64,000 bases of DNA from JAYPWI01 sp038135065 (GCA_038135065.1 JAYPWI010000005.1:74051-138050); one strand, 5' to 3'; shown: positions 40,324-50,032, numbered from the stretch's first letter. Made by a program: numbers and translations. Notes: generated from the letters alone by a model not told the origin.

Positions 40324-42756
40324 GTGCTGTCGTCGTATCGCGTTCTCGATCTCACCGACGAGCGGGGCAACCTCGCCGGGTTCATGCTCGCCCAGATGGG
40401 CGCCGAGGTCATCCTGATCGAGCCCCCTGGGGGCACCTCGACCCGCCGCCTGCCCCCTTTCGCCGACGACACGGAGAGCGACGAGTCGTCCCTGCACCAC
40501 TGGGCCTACAACCGGGGCAAGCGAAGCGTCGTGATCGACCTGGGCACGGCCGAGGGTCAGCAGCAGTTGCGCGAGCTCGCTACCGGGGCCGACATCCTCA
40601 TCGAGAACTTCGCCCCCGGCCACCTCGATGCCCTGGGGTGCGGCTATGAACAGCTCAGCGACCTCAACCCCGCCCTCGTCCACGTGGCGATCACCCCCTT
40701 CGGCAGCTCGGGCCCAAAGGCCGATTGGGCGGCCACCGACCTCACCCTGCAGGCCGCCGCGGGCAACATGGCCCTCACCGGGGATCCCGACCGGGCCCCC
40801 TTGCGGGCGGGGGGCACGCTGGCCCAGGCGTGGCACAACGCAGCCTCCGAAGCAGTGGGGGCCGCCCTGTTGGCCCTGTTCGAACGCCAGACCACCTCGG
40901 GACTCGGCCAGCACGTCGACGTGTCGGCCCAGACCTCGATGAACCAGTGCACCCAGTCGATGTCACTGGCCGCCGAGCTCGGCGCGCCGATCCCCACCCG
41001 TTCGGGAGCCGGCGCCTTCCTCGGTGAGTTGAAGGTGCAGCTCATGTGGCCCTGCAAAGACGGGTACGCCTCGGTCAGCTTCCTGTTCGGCGATGCCTTC
41101 GCCCGATTCACCCAGAACCTCATGGACTGGGTCTGCGAGGAAGGTTTCGTCGACGAAGCCACCCGGGACAAGGACTGGTGGACCTACCCCTTCATGCTCC
41201 TCGACGGCCGCGAGCCGGTCGAAGAGTACGAGCGGGTGAAAGAAGAACTCGGTCACTTCTTCGCCACCAAAACCAAGGCCGAACTGCTCGACGCGGCCCT
41301 CACCCGCCGCTTGCTCATCACCCCGGTGACCACCACCGAGGAGGTCGTCACCTCACCCCAGTTGGCCGAGCGGGGCTACTGGCAGCAGATCGACCACGGC
41401 GACCGGGTGGTCACCTACCCCGGCGACTTCGCCCGCTTCGGAGCATCGCCCCTGGTGACCCCGGGCCCCGCCCCCACCATCGGCCAGCACACGGCAGAGG
41501 TGTTGGCCGAGCCGGCTCGCACCCCGACGGTGACGGTAAGCGAACCGACCATCTCCACGGCCCGACCACTCGAGGGCGTCAAGATCCTCGACCTCATGTG
41601 GGCCATGGCCGGACCGGCCGCATCACGGGTGCTGGCCGACCACGGCGCCCAGATCGTGCGGGTGGAATCCGAGCACCGGATCGACGCGGTCCGCACCCTG
41701 GCCCCCTTCCCCGGAGGGGAAGCCGACACCGACTCGTCGGGCATCTACAACAACATGAACGCCGGAAAGTTGGGCTTGTCCCTCGACATGCGCAAACCGG
41801 AAGCCATCGAAGTGCTGTGGGACCTCATCGACTGGGCCGACGTGGTCATGGAGTCGTTCTCCCCCAAGGTCATGGCCGCCGGGGGGATCAGCTACGAGGA
41901 CATCGGCAAGCGCCGCCCCGACATCATCATGACCTCGAGCTGTCTCATGGGCCAGACCGGTCCCCTGCGCCTGCTGGCCGGGTTCGGCACCATGGCTGCG
42001 GCGATCTCCGGGTTCTTCTATCCCGTCGGGTGGGCCGATCGAAACCCCACCGGGCCCTACAGCGCGTACACCGACTACACCTCACCCCGCTGGCTGGTCG
42101 CATCGATCATGGGGGCCCTCGAACACAAGCGGGCCACCGGTCAGGGCCAGTACGTCGATCTGTCACAGGCCGAATCTGCTCTGCATCTGATGGCCCCGGC
42201 CCTCCTCGAGTACACGGTCAACGGGCGGATCTGGGAACGGGCCGGGAACCGGGACCTGGTCATGGCCCCCCACGGGGTGTACCGGACCGAGGGCCCTGAC
42301 AGCTGGATCGCGGTCGCCTGCGAACACGACACCGCCTGGGCCAGCCTGGCCGAGGTGATCGGGGCAGGCGAGCTCGCATCGCTCACCGCGACCGAACGCC
42401 ACGCCCGCCACGACGAGCTCGACGACCTCATCACCGCGTACACCAGCACCTGCGACGGCACCGTGCTGATGGAGCGCCTGCAGGCAGGCGGGGTGGCCGC
42501 CCACATCGTGCAGAACGGCCCAGAGCTGAGCGCCGATCCGCAACTCGCCCACCGGGGGCACTTCACCCGGGCTCCCCACGCCAAGCAGGGCGAGATGGTG
42601 GTCGACTCACCCCGCTTCACCCTGTCCCGCACCCCGGGTCGGGTCGACCGGGCTGGGCCCACCTTCGGCGAACACACCTTCGAGATCCTCACCGACATGC
42701 TCGGCTACGACGGCGACCGCATCGCCGAGCTGGCAGTGGCCGAACTCCTGGAGTAG
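40324..42756 (+). CDS. Tandem-domain CaiB/BaiF family CoA-transferase (second copy)
   Basis: An 810-residue paralogue of the protein at 24642-27113, with two class III CoA-transferase domains. At the catalytic carboxylate site the N-terminal half has Thr (VDVSAQT) and the C-terminal half has Glu (VDLSQAE). So, as in the first copy, only the C-terminal half should be active. GTG 40324 lies behind a GGGGGG tract; TACCTT at 40292-40297 is a likely -10 with a short leader. The convergent acyl-CoA dehydrogenase ends 12 bases away. Confidence 0.84.
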   Translation: MLSSYRVLDLTDERGNLAGFMLAQMGAEVILIEPPGGTSTRRLPPFADDTESDESSLHHWAYNRGKRSVVIDLGTAEGQQQLRELATGADILIENFAPGHLDALGCGYEQLSDLNPALVHVAITPFGSSGPKADWAATDLTLQAAAGNMALTGDPDRAPLRAGGTLAQAWHNAASEAVGAALLALFERQTTSGLGQHVDVSAQTSMNQCTQSMSLAAELGAPIPTRSGAGAFLGELKVQLMWPCKDGYASVSFLFGDAFARFTQNLMDWVCEEGFVDEATRDKDWWTYPFMLLDGREPVEEYERVKEELGHFFATKTKAELLDAALTRRLLITPVTTTEEVVTSPQLAERGYWQQIDHGDRVVTYPGDFARFGASPLVTPGPAPTIGQHTAEVLAEPARTPTVTVSEPTISTARPLEGVKILDLMWAMAGPAASRVLADHGAQIVRVESEHRIDAVRTLAPFPGGEADTDSSGIYNNMNAGKLGLSLDMRKPEAIEVLWDLIDWADVVMESFSPKVMAAGGISYEDIGKRRPDIIMTSSCLMGQTGPLRLLAGFGTMAAAISGFFYPVGWADRNPTGPYSAYTDYTSPRWLVASIMGALEHKRATGQGQYVDLSQAESALHLMAPALLEYTVNGRIWERAGNRDLVMAPHGVYRTEGPDSWIAVACEHDTAWASLAEVIGAGELASLTATERHARHDELDDLITAYTSTCDGTVLMERLQAGGVAAHIVQNGPELSADPQLAHRGHFTRAPHAKQGEMVVDSPRFTLSRTPGRVDRAGPTFGEHTFEILTDMLGYDGDRIAELAVAELLE

Positions 42757-42767
42757 CCGCAGCCCGC

Positions 42768-43919
42768 TCAGCGGTGGCTGGCGAACTCCCGCCCGAAGGT
42801 CTCCCGGGCGATGATCGACTTCATGATCTCGGGGGTTCCGTCCCCGATCTCGAGACCCATCACGTCCTTCATGCGCAGCTCGTGGTGCATGTCCGTGGAA
42901 TAGCCGGGCCACCCGAACATGCGGATCACGGCGTGGATGGCCTCGGCCGCGTACTTCGGACCCAACCACTTGGCCATCGAGGCCTGGGTCGAGTGGGGCA
43001 GTCCTGCTTCAGCCAGCTCCAGGGTCTCCCGCGCCAGCAGGCGGGCCGCGTGCAGATGACTGAGATGTTCGGCCACCTGAAAGGCGATCCCCTCGTGGCG
43101 GGCCAAGGGCTTGCCGAAGGTCTCCCGCTGCTTGGCGTACTCAACGAACTCGTCGACCGACTGCAGGGCCGCTCCGATACAGGCATGGGCGATGACGGCC
43201 CGGTTGTAGTCGAAGCCCTGCATGGCCAGCACGAACCCGGTGCCCTCCTCCCCGATCTGGTGATGGGCGGGAATCCGCACATCGTCGAAATGCAACGAAC
43301 CGCGGGCCGTGTGGGCCGAACCCGCCGAGTGGTACACCTGCCGCTCCACCCCTGGGAGGTCCAGCGGCACCAGGAAGCAGGTGATCCCCCGGGCGCCCGG
43401 GCCGCCCGACCGGGCGAACACGGTCACCGCGTCGGCATAGCCCGCGAAGGTGATCGACGACTTCTCACCGCTGATCACCCAGTCCGAACCGTCACGGACT
43501 GCCCGGGTGGTAAGGCTCGCCGCGTCCGAGCCGACCCCGGGTTCGGTCAGCGCGAATCCGATGGTCACCTCCCCAGCGGCCAGCGGGGGCAGCCACTGGG
43601 CCTTCAGGTCGTGGTCGCCGTGTTTGATCAACTCGGCTGCCAAGCCGGCCAACTGCGGAAAGTAGTTGGCGTTGAAGTCACCCCGGCTGAGCTCCTCCAC
43701 GGCCAGGCCCAACTGGGGGAAGGTGCCCGGGGTGCCCCCGTACTCCTCGGGGATGCGCAGACCCAGGACGCCCAATGACCCCAACTCGGGGATCCGGTCC
43801 GTCGGGTACGGCTCGGTGCGCCACCGCTGGTAGTCGGGCATGAGACGGTCGAGGGCGTAGGAGCGCAGGGTCGACGCAAACAGCTCGTCATCGGCGGAGC
43901 GCAGTTGGTGCATGGTCAC
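42768..43919 (-). CDS. Acyl-CoA dehydrogenase
   Basis: A 383-residue flavoprotein. The usual landmarks are present: LRIPEEYGG, FALTEPGVGSDAASL, and the C-terminal MFGWPGYSTDM. The catalytic Glu site reads IGDGTPEIM, that is Asp in place of Glu, and no Glu is found at the alternative helix (YNRAVI). It may be slow or act on unusual acyl-CoAs. It is the last of three genes (enoyl-CoA hydratase, MaoC-like, this one) read on the minus strand, 11 bases after the MaoC stop. The start is GTG 43919 or ATG 43913. Confidence 0.85.
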   Translation of the reverse strand: MTMHQLRSADDELFASTLRSYALDRLMPDYQRWRTEPYPTDRIPELGSLGVLGLRIPEEYGGTPGTFPQLGLAVEELSRGDFNANYFPQLAGLAAELIKHGDHDLKAQWLPPLAAGEVTIGFALTEPGVGSDAASLTTRAVRDGSDWVISGEKSSITFAGYADAVTVFARSGGPGARGITCFLVPLDLPGVERQVYHSAGSAHTARGSLHFDDVRIPAHHQIGEEGTGFVLAMQGFDYNRAVIAHACIGAALQSVDEFVEYAKQRETFGKPLARHEGIAFQVAEHLSHLHAARLLARETLELAEAGLPHSTQASMAKWLGPKYAAEAIHAVIRMFGWPGYSTDMHHELRMKDVMGLEIGDGTPEIMKSIIARETFGREFASHR

Positions 43920-43930
43920 CGGACCGCCCC

Positions 43931-44428
43931 TCAGTCAGCGCCGGCGGCGTGTTCGGTCAGGATCATCCGCGAGGGGGTGTAGATCATCACCAGGTCGCCC
44001 CGGTCGTTGTACACGTCGTTGCGGGTGGTGACGATCCCCCGGTCCCCCCGGGATGTCATCCGGGCCGCAGTGACTTCCACGATCACCTGCAGGGTGTCAC
44101 CCACGAAGGTCGGGCCCTTCACCTGCACCTCGGCCCCGAGGTATGCCACCCCGGTTCCCCAGATACTGCCCCCGCTGATGACCAACCCCTCGGCGAGGGA
44201 CATGACCAGCGACCCGGGGACCAGCCGGCCTGCATAGCCCGCCCGCTCCGCTGCTTGATGATCGAGGAACAGTCCCTCGGTGAAACCGAACTGGGTTGCG
44301 TAGATCATCAGGTCGGCCTCGGTGACGGTGCGCCGACTGGTGCTCCACCGCTTCCCGACAGGGAGTTCGCCGAACACCCAACCCCGATGGGGTCGGGGTG
44401 GCATATCGGGCACGGGTCCGTCGTTCAT
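43931..44428 (-). CDS. MaoC-like hotdog dehydratase
   Basis: A 165-residue hotdog-fold protein. It has EADLMIYATQFG and then RLVPGSLVMSLAEGLV, the hydratase-type loop of MaoC proteins. The usual catalytic Asp-x4-His is only partly visible (ATQFGFTEGLFLDHQ), so activity is probable but not certain. ATG 44428 overlaps the enoyl-CoA hydratase stop by ATGA. With the neighbouring hydratase and dehydrogenase, it forms a beta-oxidation-like set. Confidence 0.78.
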   Translation of the reverse strand: MNDGPVPDMPPRPHRGWVFGELPVGKRWSTSRRTVTEADLMIYATQFGFTEGLFLDHQAAERAGYAGRLVPGSLVMSLAEGLVISGGSIWGTGVAYLGAEVQVKGPTFVGDTLQVIVEVTAARMTSRGDRGIVTTRNDVYNDRGDLVMIYTPSRMILTEHAAGAD

Positions 44429-45195
44429 CGTGATGCTCCGTTCTGACCGAAATGCGGCCGTCGTTTTTCCAAGAAGGCGGCCAGGCCCTCCCGACCGTCG
44501 GCGCTGTCGAACAGACCGCTGACCGCATCGAGTTCGATGGCCATCCCCGCGGCGGGGTCGCCGTCGGCTGCGTCGATGCACCGCACGATCTCCCGGTAGG
44601 CCGTCGTCGGGCCCTGGGCCAGTTCGTGTGCCCACTCCTCGGCTTCCCCCAGCGGGTCGTCGGCCAACCGGTCGGCCAGCCCGGCCTCCACTGCCTCATC
44701 GGGGGTGAGGGAGCGCCCGGTCAGGGTCATCTCCAGCGCGGTCGTGCGTCCCACCAGGCGGGGAAGGCGTTGGGTGCCCCCGGCCCCGGGCAGCAGGCCC
44801 AGCTTGACCTCCGGCACACCGAGACGGGCCCGGGGGCCGACCACCCGAAGAGAACAGGCCATGGCCAACTCGAGACCGCCCCCGAGGGCATGACCGTCGA
44901 TGGCTGCGATGCTCAGCAGCGGGCTCGACGCCAGATGTTCGATAGTGGCCCTGACCCCACCCAGGTACGAACGGAACACCGCCAGGTCGCCTTGCTCCAT
45001 CAACTTGATATCGGCACCAGCCACGAAGAACCCGTCGACCACCGAACTGATGACCACCACCCCGGCTCCCTCGGCCTCGGCCCGGTCGATGGCCTGATCG
45101 AGGTCTGCCACCAACTGGGCGCTCAGGGCGTTGGCCGGAGGCCCGTCGAGACCCAACACCGCGACCCCACCGACCTGCTCGTAGTGCACTGCCAT
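44425..45195 (-). CDS. Enoyl-CoA hydratase/isomerase
   Basis: A 256-residue crotonase. The oxyanion loops are FFVAGADIKLM and DGHALGGGLELAMAC, with Glu at the first catalytic position; the second region reads GLLPGAGGTQRLPRL. It should hydrate an enoyl-CoA. ATG 45195 is selected because TAGCCT lies 7 bases upstream, though the frame is open to 45654. It is the first gene of the three-gene unit. Confidence 0.87.
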   Translation of the reverse strand: MAVHYEQVGGVAVLGLDGPPANALSAQLVADLDQAIDRAEAEGAGVVVISSVVDGFFVAGADIKLMEQGDLAVFRSYLGGVRATIEHLASSPLLSIAAIDGHALGGGLELAMACSLRVVGPRARLGVPEVKLGLLPGAGGTQRLPRLVGRTTALEMTLTGRSLTPDEAVEAGLADRLADDPLGEAEEWAHELAQGPTTAYREIVRCIDAADGDPAAGMAIELDAVSGLFDSADGREGLAAFLEKRRPHFGQNGASR

Positions 45196-45202
45196 GTCGG
45201 GC

Positions 45203-45208
45203 AGGCTA
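45203..45208 (-). promoter_or_regulatory. Putative -10 of leaderless promoter (enoyl-CoA hydratase)
   Basis: TAGCCT, 7 bases before ATG 45195. Confidence 0.5.
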
Positions 45209-45238
45209 GGTGAGGGGCCGAGGCCGAGCGAGGCGAGA

Positions 45239-45751
45239 TCAGACCCGGCGATGGACGTCGACCCGTCCCGGGTGCCACGTGGCGATCTCCAGATGATCGC
45301 CGCTCGACCCGATCCGGGTAGCCACCACCTCGCTGGGAGAGACCCGGAAGAGCAGGAAGTCCGACGAGGGGTCCACATCGACCCGAGCAGCCGCCGCGAA
45401 GACAGCTCGTTCGGCGGGGTCATGGACCGGGGTGACCACCCCGGCGACCTTCGCGTCACCCGCCCAGGCGGTGGGGTCGTCGTCGGGCGGATCGGGTGAT
45501 GCACTGTGGAGGGCGATCCGCCCGTCGCGCTCCAGGTCAGCGGCCTTGCGGCTGCCCGGCATGCATCCCACGTAGACCTCATCGCCGGTGAAGGTGACCT
45601 CGACCCCGCTGATCCGGGGGCCGCCGTCGAGCCGCAGGGTGGCCATCGTTGCATGATGGGCTGCCTCGAAGGCGGCCCTCGTTCGGGCTGCGAGGTCAGG
45701 GGCCTCGGCCGCCACGGTGGCCCAGCGAGCGATCGCCGATGTAGGGCTCAC
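45239..45751 (-). CDS. Pyridoxamine 5'-phosphate oxidase-like flavin/F420-binding protein
   Basis: A 170-residue split-barrel protein. Landmarks are ATLRLDGGPRISGVEVTFTGDEVYVGC, then KAADLERDGRIALHS and a WAGDAKVAGVV strand, matching the PPOX superfamily used for FMN or F420. Actinobacterial relatives reduce F420-dependent substrates or act as heme-degrading enzymes. GTG 45751 overlaps the dehydrogenase-like gene by GTGA, so the two may act together. Confidence 0.8.
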   Translation of the reverse strand: MSPTSAIARWATVAAEAPDLAARTRAAFEAAHHATMATLRLDGGPRISGVEVTFTGDEVYVGCMPGSRKAADLERDGRIALHSASPDPPDDDPTAWAGDAKVAGVVTPVHDPAERAVFAAAARVDVDPSSDFLLFRVSPSEVVATRIGSSGDHLEIATWHPGRVDVHRRV

Positions 45752-46937
45752 GCCATCGATGGGCCGTCAGCCGACCCGAGCAGCATCTGGCCGTGCTGTT
45801 CGTAGGACGAATCGTTCACCACGAAGTGCGACTGCACGGCGTACACGTCCCGTAGGTACTGCTGGATGGGGGCAACGCGGTACACGGCGCTGCCCCCGCA
45901 GTGGCGGAAGGCGGCGCCGACGATCTGCACCGCCTCGTCGGTGCACAGGGTGCCCAGGGCCCGGGCCTCGGCCACCAACGGACCGGGCGGTGGGCCCTGC
46001 TCGCTGGCCTCGAACAGTTGCTCGAGCACCTCATCACACAGCAGGCGCAGGGCCCGCAGCCGCAGGTTGCCCTCCGACACGAGGCGCTGGACNNNNNNNN
46101 NNCGGCCCGATCCCCGATCGAAGTGCCCCCGCCGTAGCCCCGTTTGTTGGCAGCCAGATGCTGCAGTTCCTCGAGGGCCATCCCGGCCAGGGCCAGGGCG
46201 AAGATCATGTGCTCGTTGACCACGTAGCCGGGCATACCCATGCGGTACAGGGCCCCGCCCCGCTGTTGGACGGGGTTCATCGAATCGATGGTGAGGTGCT
46301 CGGGCACGACCACCTCCTCGAGGCTGTAGTCGCAGCTCCCCGTGCCCTCCATGCCCATCACGTGCCAGTTGTCGTGGATGGTCACGTCGGCAATGGGGAC
46401 CGACGCCCCCACCATTCCCCCACCCTCGACGGGGGCCATCACCCGGGCGAAGTCGGCGTGGCGCACCCCGCTACCCCACGCCCAGCGGCCGGTGATCCGG
46501 TACCCCCCGTCGACCCGCTCGGCCCGGCCGTCCGGTTTGAGTGAACCTGCTCCGATCGGGCAGCGGCCTCCTGCGAACAGGGTGTTGACCCCGTCGTCGG
46601 ACAACAGGGCGGCAGAGCTGCCCGTGACCGCGGCCCCGATGAACATCGACCATCCCGCAGCTGGGTCGATGCGGGTCACTGCGTCGATCACGTCCATCTG
46701 ATCGACGGGATGGGCTTCTGCGCCACCGACGGCGCGTGGGCTCTTGAAGGCGAACAGCCCCGCAGACCGCAGGGCCTCCACCACCGCGGGGGCCAGGGTG
46801 CCGCCCCGGCTGGTCTCGTCCCGGTGCGCTTCGATGACCGGTCGCACCGCCTCGACGGCGTCGAGCAACGCGGCGCGTGTCGCGGCCCGATCGCCTCCCA
46901 TCGGGGGTTGTGCCCCCAGCCCGTAGCTGTGACCCAT
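45748..46937 (-). CDS. Acyl-CoA dehydrogenase/monooxygenase-type protein, split by an assembly gap
   Basis: About 390 residues of the acyl-CoA dehydrogenase fold, interrupted by Ns at 46093-46102, with different frames on the two sides. The first part has FKSPRAVGGAE, PAAGWSMFIGAAV and MGMEGTGSCDYSLEEVVVP, as in the HsaA-like branch; the second has the C-terminal helical bundle ending near VVNDSSYEQHG. It resembles the protein at 27173. ATG 46937 with TACCGT 6 bases upstream. It is followed by a PPOX-type flavoprotein that could be a partner. Confidence 0.8.
46044..46049 (-). other. Reading-frame change zone next to the gap
   Basis: Just downstream of the N run the dehydrogenase-like gene continues in a different frame; this marks the first clearly coding bases (LRLRALRLL region) after the gap. 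Confidence 0.3.
46093..46102. other. Assembly gap (10 N)
   Basis: Ten undetermined bases inside the acyl-CoA dehydrogenase-like gene; frames on the two sides disagree, so the length is a placeholder. Confidence 0.95.
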
Positions 46938-46943
46938 GCCAGC

Positions 46944-46949
46944 ACGGTA
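46944..46949 (-). promoter_or_regulatory. Putative -10 of leaderless promoter (dehydrogenase-like gene)
   Basis: TACCGT, 6 bases before ATG 46937. Confidence 0.5.
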
Positions 46950-47013
46950 GCCCCACAACGGCTACGGGCCAGGATCGCGATCGCCCTCTGGTTCGAGGTG
47001 ATAGGAAGCAGCC

Positions 47014-48795
47014 ATGACGCTGCGCTCTTCTGCCTGGTTCAACGACCCCGACGATCCACTGATGACAGCCCTGTACCTCGAGCGGTACGTCAACTTCGGA
47101 CTCACCCGCGAAGAACTGCAGTCGGGCAAACCCATCATCGGCATCGCCCAGACCGGATCGGACCTGTCGCCGTGCAACCGCCACCACGTCGAGTTGGCCA
47201 AGCGGGTCCGTGAGGGCATTCGGGAAGCCGGGGGCATCTGCTTCGAATTCCCCGTGCATCCCATCCAGGAAACGGGGAAGCGCCCCACTGCGGCCCTCGA
47301 CCGCAACCTGGCCTACCTCGGCCTCGTCGAGGTGCTGCAGGGCTACCCCCTCGACGGCGTGGTCCTCACCATCGGGTGCGACAAGACGACCCCGGCCTGC
47401 CTCATGGCGGCGGCCACCGTCAACATCCCGGCCATCGCCCTGTCGGTCGGCCCGATGCTCAACGGCTGGCACCGAGGTGAACGGACCGGATCCGGCACCA
47501 TCGTGTGGAAGGCACGTGAGCTCCATGCCGCGGGCGAGGTCGACGACGCCGGGTTCGCCGACCTGGTGGCCTCGTCGTCTACCTCGACGGGGTACTGCTC
47601 GACCATGGGAACGGCTACCACGATGAACTCCCTGGCCGAGGCGCTGGGGATGCAGCTCCCCGGCTCTGCGGCCATCCCTGCCCCCTACCGGGAACGAGGG
47701 CAGATGGCCTACCGGACCGGTCTGCGCATCGTGGAGATGGTCCACGAGGATCTGCGGCCCAGCGACATCATGACCAGGGAGGCCTTCGAGAACGCCATCG
47801 TGGTGAACTCGGCCATCGGCGGCTCGACCAATGCCCCCATCCACCTCAACGCCATCGCCCGACACCTCGACGTGCCCCTCGACAATGGCGAATGGCAGCA
47901 GCTGGGCCTCCTCATCCCCCTGCTGGTCAACCTCATGCCGGCCGGCGACTACCTCGGCGAGGACTACCATCACGCCGGTGGCGTCCCGGCCGTGGTCAAC
48001 GAGCTGATGGGCCATGGGCTGCTCCCCCACCCCGACGCCGTCACCGCCAACGGGGCCACCATCGGAGCCAACTGTGCTGGGGCCGAGATCCTCGATACCG
48101 ATGTGATCCGCACGGTCGACCAGCCGCTGCTTGCCGACGCTGGCTTCGTGCACCTCAAGGGAAACCTGTTCGACAGCGCCATCATGAAGACCTCGGTCAT
48201 CTCCGAGGAGTTCCGGGCCAGATACCTGTCCGACCCCGACGACCCCGACGCCTTCGAGGGCCGCGCCATCGTGTTCGACGGCCCCGAGGACTACCACCGC
48301 AGGATCGACGACCCGTCACTCGAGATCGACGAGCGCTGCATGCTCGTCATCCGGGGCACCGGGCCGATCGGGTACCCGGGAGCGGCCGAGGTGGTCAACA
48401 TGCAGCCACCGGCCGCCCTGCTGGTGCGGGGCGTTCACTCACTGCCCTGCATCGGTGACGGGCGCCAGTCCGGCACATCGGGGTCGCCCTCCATCCTCAA
48501 CGCCTCTCCCGAGGCGGCCGCCGGTGGCGGGCTGGCCCTGCTCGAGACCGGCGACCGGATCAGGATCGACCTGGGCCGGGGCACGGCCGACATCCTCATC
48601 GACGATGACGAACTCGCCGAGCGCCGCGACCTCTTCGAGGCAGCCGGGGGCTACGCCTACCCCGAGAGCCAGACACCGTGGCAGGAGATCCAGCGATCCA
48701 TGGTCGCCCAGCTCTCCGAGGGCATGGTGCTCGAACCAGCGGTCAAGTACCAGGACATCGCCCGTCGGCGGGGCCTCCCCCGCCACAACCACTGA
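47014..48795 (+). CDS. IlvD/Edd family dehydratase, pentonate-dehydratase type
   Basis: A 593-residue Fe-S dehydratase. The cluster cysteines lie in SPCNRHH, GCDKTTPAC and STGYCSTMGTA. The N-terminus WFNDPDDPLMTALYLER and the SPCN motif place it with the sugar-acid (xylonate/arabinonate) dehydratases rather than with dihydroxyacid dehydratase of branched-chain synthesis. It should remove water from a sugar acid to give a 2-keto-3-deoxy acid. The ATG follows AGGAAG. No other pentose-pathway gene is adjacent, although an HpcH-type aldolase lies at 58408. Confidence 0.87.
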   Translation: MTLRSSAWFNDPDDPLMTALYLERYVNFGLTREELQSGKPIIGIAQTGSDLSPCNRHHVELAKRVREGIREAGGICFEFPVHPIQETGKRPTAALDRNLAYLGLVEVLQGYPLDGVVLTIGCDKTTPACLMAAATVNIPAIALSVGPMLNGWHRGERTGSGTIVWKARELHAAGEVDDAGFADLVASSSTSTGYCSTMGTATTMNSLAEALGMQLPGSAAIPAPYRERGQMAYRTGLRIVEMVHEDLRPSDIMTREAFENAIVVNSAIGGSTNAPIHLNAIARHLDVPLDNGEWQQLGLLIPLLVNLMPAGDYLGEDYHHAGGVPAVVNELMGHGLLPHPDAVTANGATIGANCAGAEILDTDVIRTVDQPLLADAGFVHLKGNLFDSAIMKTSVISEEFRARYLSDPDDPDAFEGRAIVFDGPEDYHRRIDDPSLEIDERCMLVIRGTGPIGYPGAAEVVNMQPPAALLVRGVHSLPCIGDGRQSGTSGSPSILNASPEAAAGGGLALLETGDRIRIDLGRGTADILIDDDELAERRDLFEAAGGYAYPESQTPWQEIQRSMVAQLSEGMVLEPAVKYQDIARRRGLPRHNH

Positions 48796-48829
48796 TCGGC
48801 CCGGCCCGTCACCGGGGAGCCACGTCGGC

Positions 48830-50026
48830 TCAGAACCGCCAGGGGTAGCTGTCCCGACCCCCGTACACCGTGTCACCGGCCAACAGCCGGGCCCGGGTGG
48901 CTTCGTCGAGGGCGGCGTCTACTGCGGTGAGGGCCATGGCCAGGGATCCTTCGACGACGGCCTGGTCGGCGGAGCCCGTCACACACTTCTCGGTGAACTC
49001 CGGCTGGTGGTTCACTGCGGAGCCCGCATCGATCCCCAACATGGGGTGGATGGTCGGCATCAGCAAGCTGATGTTGGCCATGTCGGTGCTTCCTGCTCCC
49101 GACGTGGGGGTGGGCCCGAACGACCTGCCCAAGCCTTCGGCGTTGGCCCGGTACTTGGTGATGAGGTCGTCGTCGTGCCGGAACTCCGAGTACGGGGGGC
49201 CCAACGGCTCGACGTCGAGGCCAGCCCCGGTGGCCAAGGCACCGGCTTCGAAACAGGCCCGCACCCGCGGCTCGAGGCGGGCCAGGGCTTCGAGGTCAGG
49301 AGCCCGCCAGAAGAAGCGGGCCGTGGTCTCCCCCGGCACGATGTTGGCGGCCTCGCCACCCTTGGTCACGATGCCGTGGATCTGGTCGCCGGCATTGAGG
49401 TGCTGACGCAGCAGCCCCACCGCCACCTGGGCGACCGTGATCGCGTCGGCGGCGTTGACCCCCAGGTGGGGGGTGACCGACGCATGGGCAGTACGACCGT
49501 GGTAGTGGAAGTCGCACTGGTTGATGGCCAGGGTCGGGAACCGGTCGCCCTCGGTCGGCGAGGGGTGCGCCATCATCGCCATGTGCACGCCATCGAAGGC
49601 GCCACGCTCCACCATCAGGATCTTCCCGCCTCCGATCTCCTCGGCCGGGGTACCCAGGACCCTGATGGTGATTCCCAGGTCGTCGGCCACCTGGGCCAGG
49701 GCCAGCCCGGCTCCCACCCCGGCCGCCGCGATGATGTTGTGCCCACAGGCATGACCGATGCCGGGCAGGGCATCGAGCTCGGAACAGATTCCTACCGTGA
49801 GTGGACCCGACCCGTAGGTGGCCGAGAACGCGGTGGGAAGGTCAGCCACCCCGGTCTCGACGGTGAAGCCCGCTGCGTCGAGCAGGTCGGCGGTCATCAC
49901 CGACGTCTGCTCTTCCTCGAAGGCGATCTCGGGGGTGGCCCAGACCCGGTGCGACAGATCGACCAAGGCGTCGGCCCGGCCGCTGTGCCCGTTGGTGACG
50001 GCGTCCTTGACAGAGGTGGAGGTCAT
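48830..50026 (-). CDS. M20 family amidohydrolase (AbgB-like)
   Basis: A 398-residue metallopeptidase-fold amidohydrolase. The metal/catalytic segments are CSELDALPGIGHACGHN, GTPAEEIGGGK and AHPSPTEG, followed by the dimerisation domain with CDFHYHGRTAHASVTPHLGVNA. This matches p-aminobenzoyl-glutamate hydrolase and related N-acyl-amino-acid hydrolases. ATG 50026 with TAGCGT 6 bases upstream, probably a leaderless transcript. It stands alone, convergent with the dehydratase gene. Confidence 0.86.
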   Translation of the reverse strand: MTSTSVKDAVTNGHSGRADALVDLSHRVWATPEIAFEEEQTSVMTADLLDAAGFTVETGVADLPTAFSATYGSGPLTVGICSELDALPGIGHACGHNIIAAAGVGAGLALAQVADDLGITIRVLGTPAEEIGGGKILMVERGAFDGVHMAMMAHPSPTEGDRFPTLAINQCDFHYHGRTAHASVTPHLGVNAADAITVAQVAVGLLRQHLNAGDQIHGIVTKGGEAANIVPGETTARFFWRAPDLEALARLEPRVRACFEAGALATGAGLDVEPLGPPYSEFRHDDDLITKYRANAEGLGRSFGPTPTSGAGSTDMANISLLMPTIHPMLGIDAGSAVNHQPEFTEKCVTGSADQAVVEGSLAMALTAVDAALDEATRARLLAGDTVYGGRDSYPWRF

Positions 50027-50032
50027 TGCCCG

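Noticed and set aside
45816..46092. Original-frame continuation of the dehydrogenase-like gene past the N run
   Set aside because: The translation turns into Arg/Cys-rich nonsense; the true continuation is in another frame.
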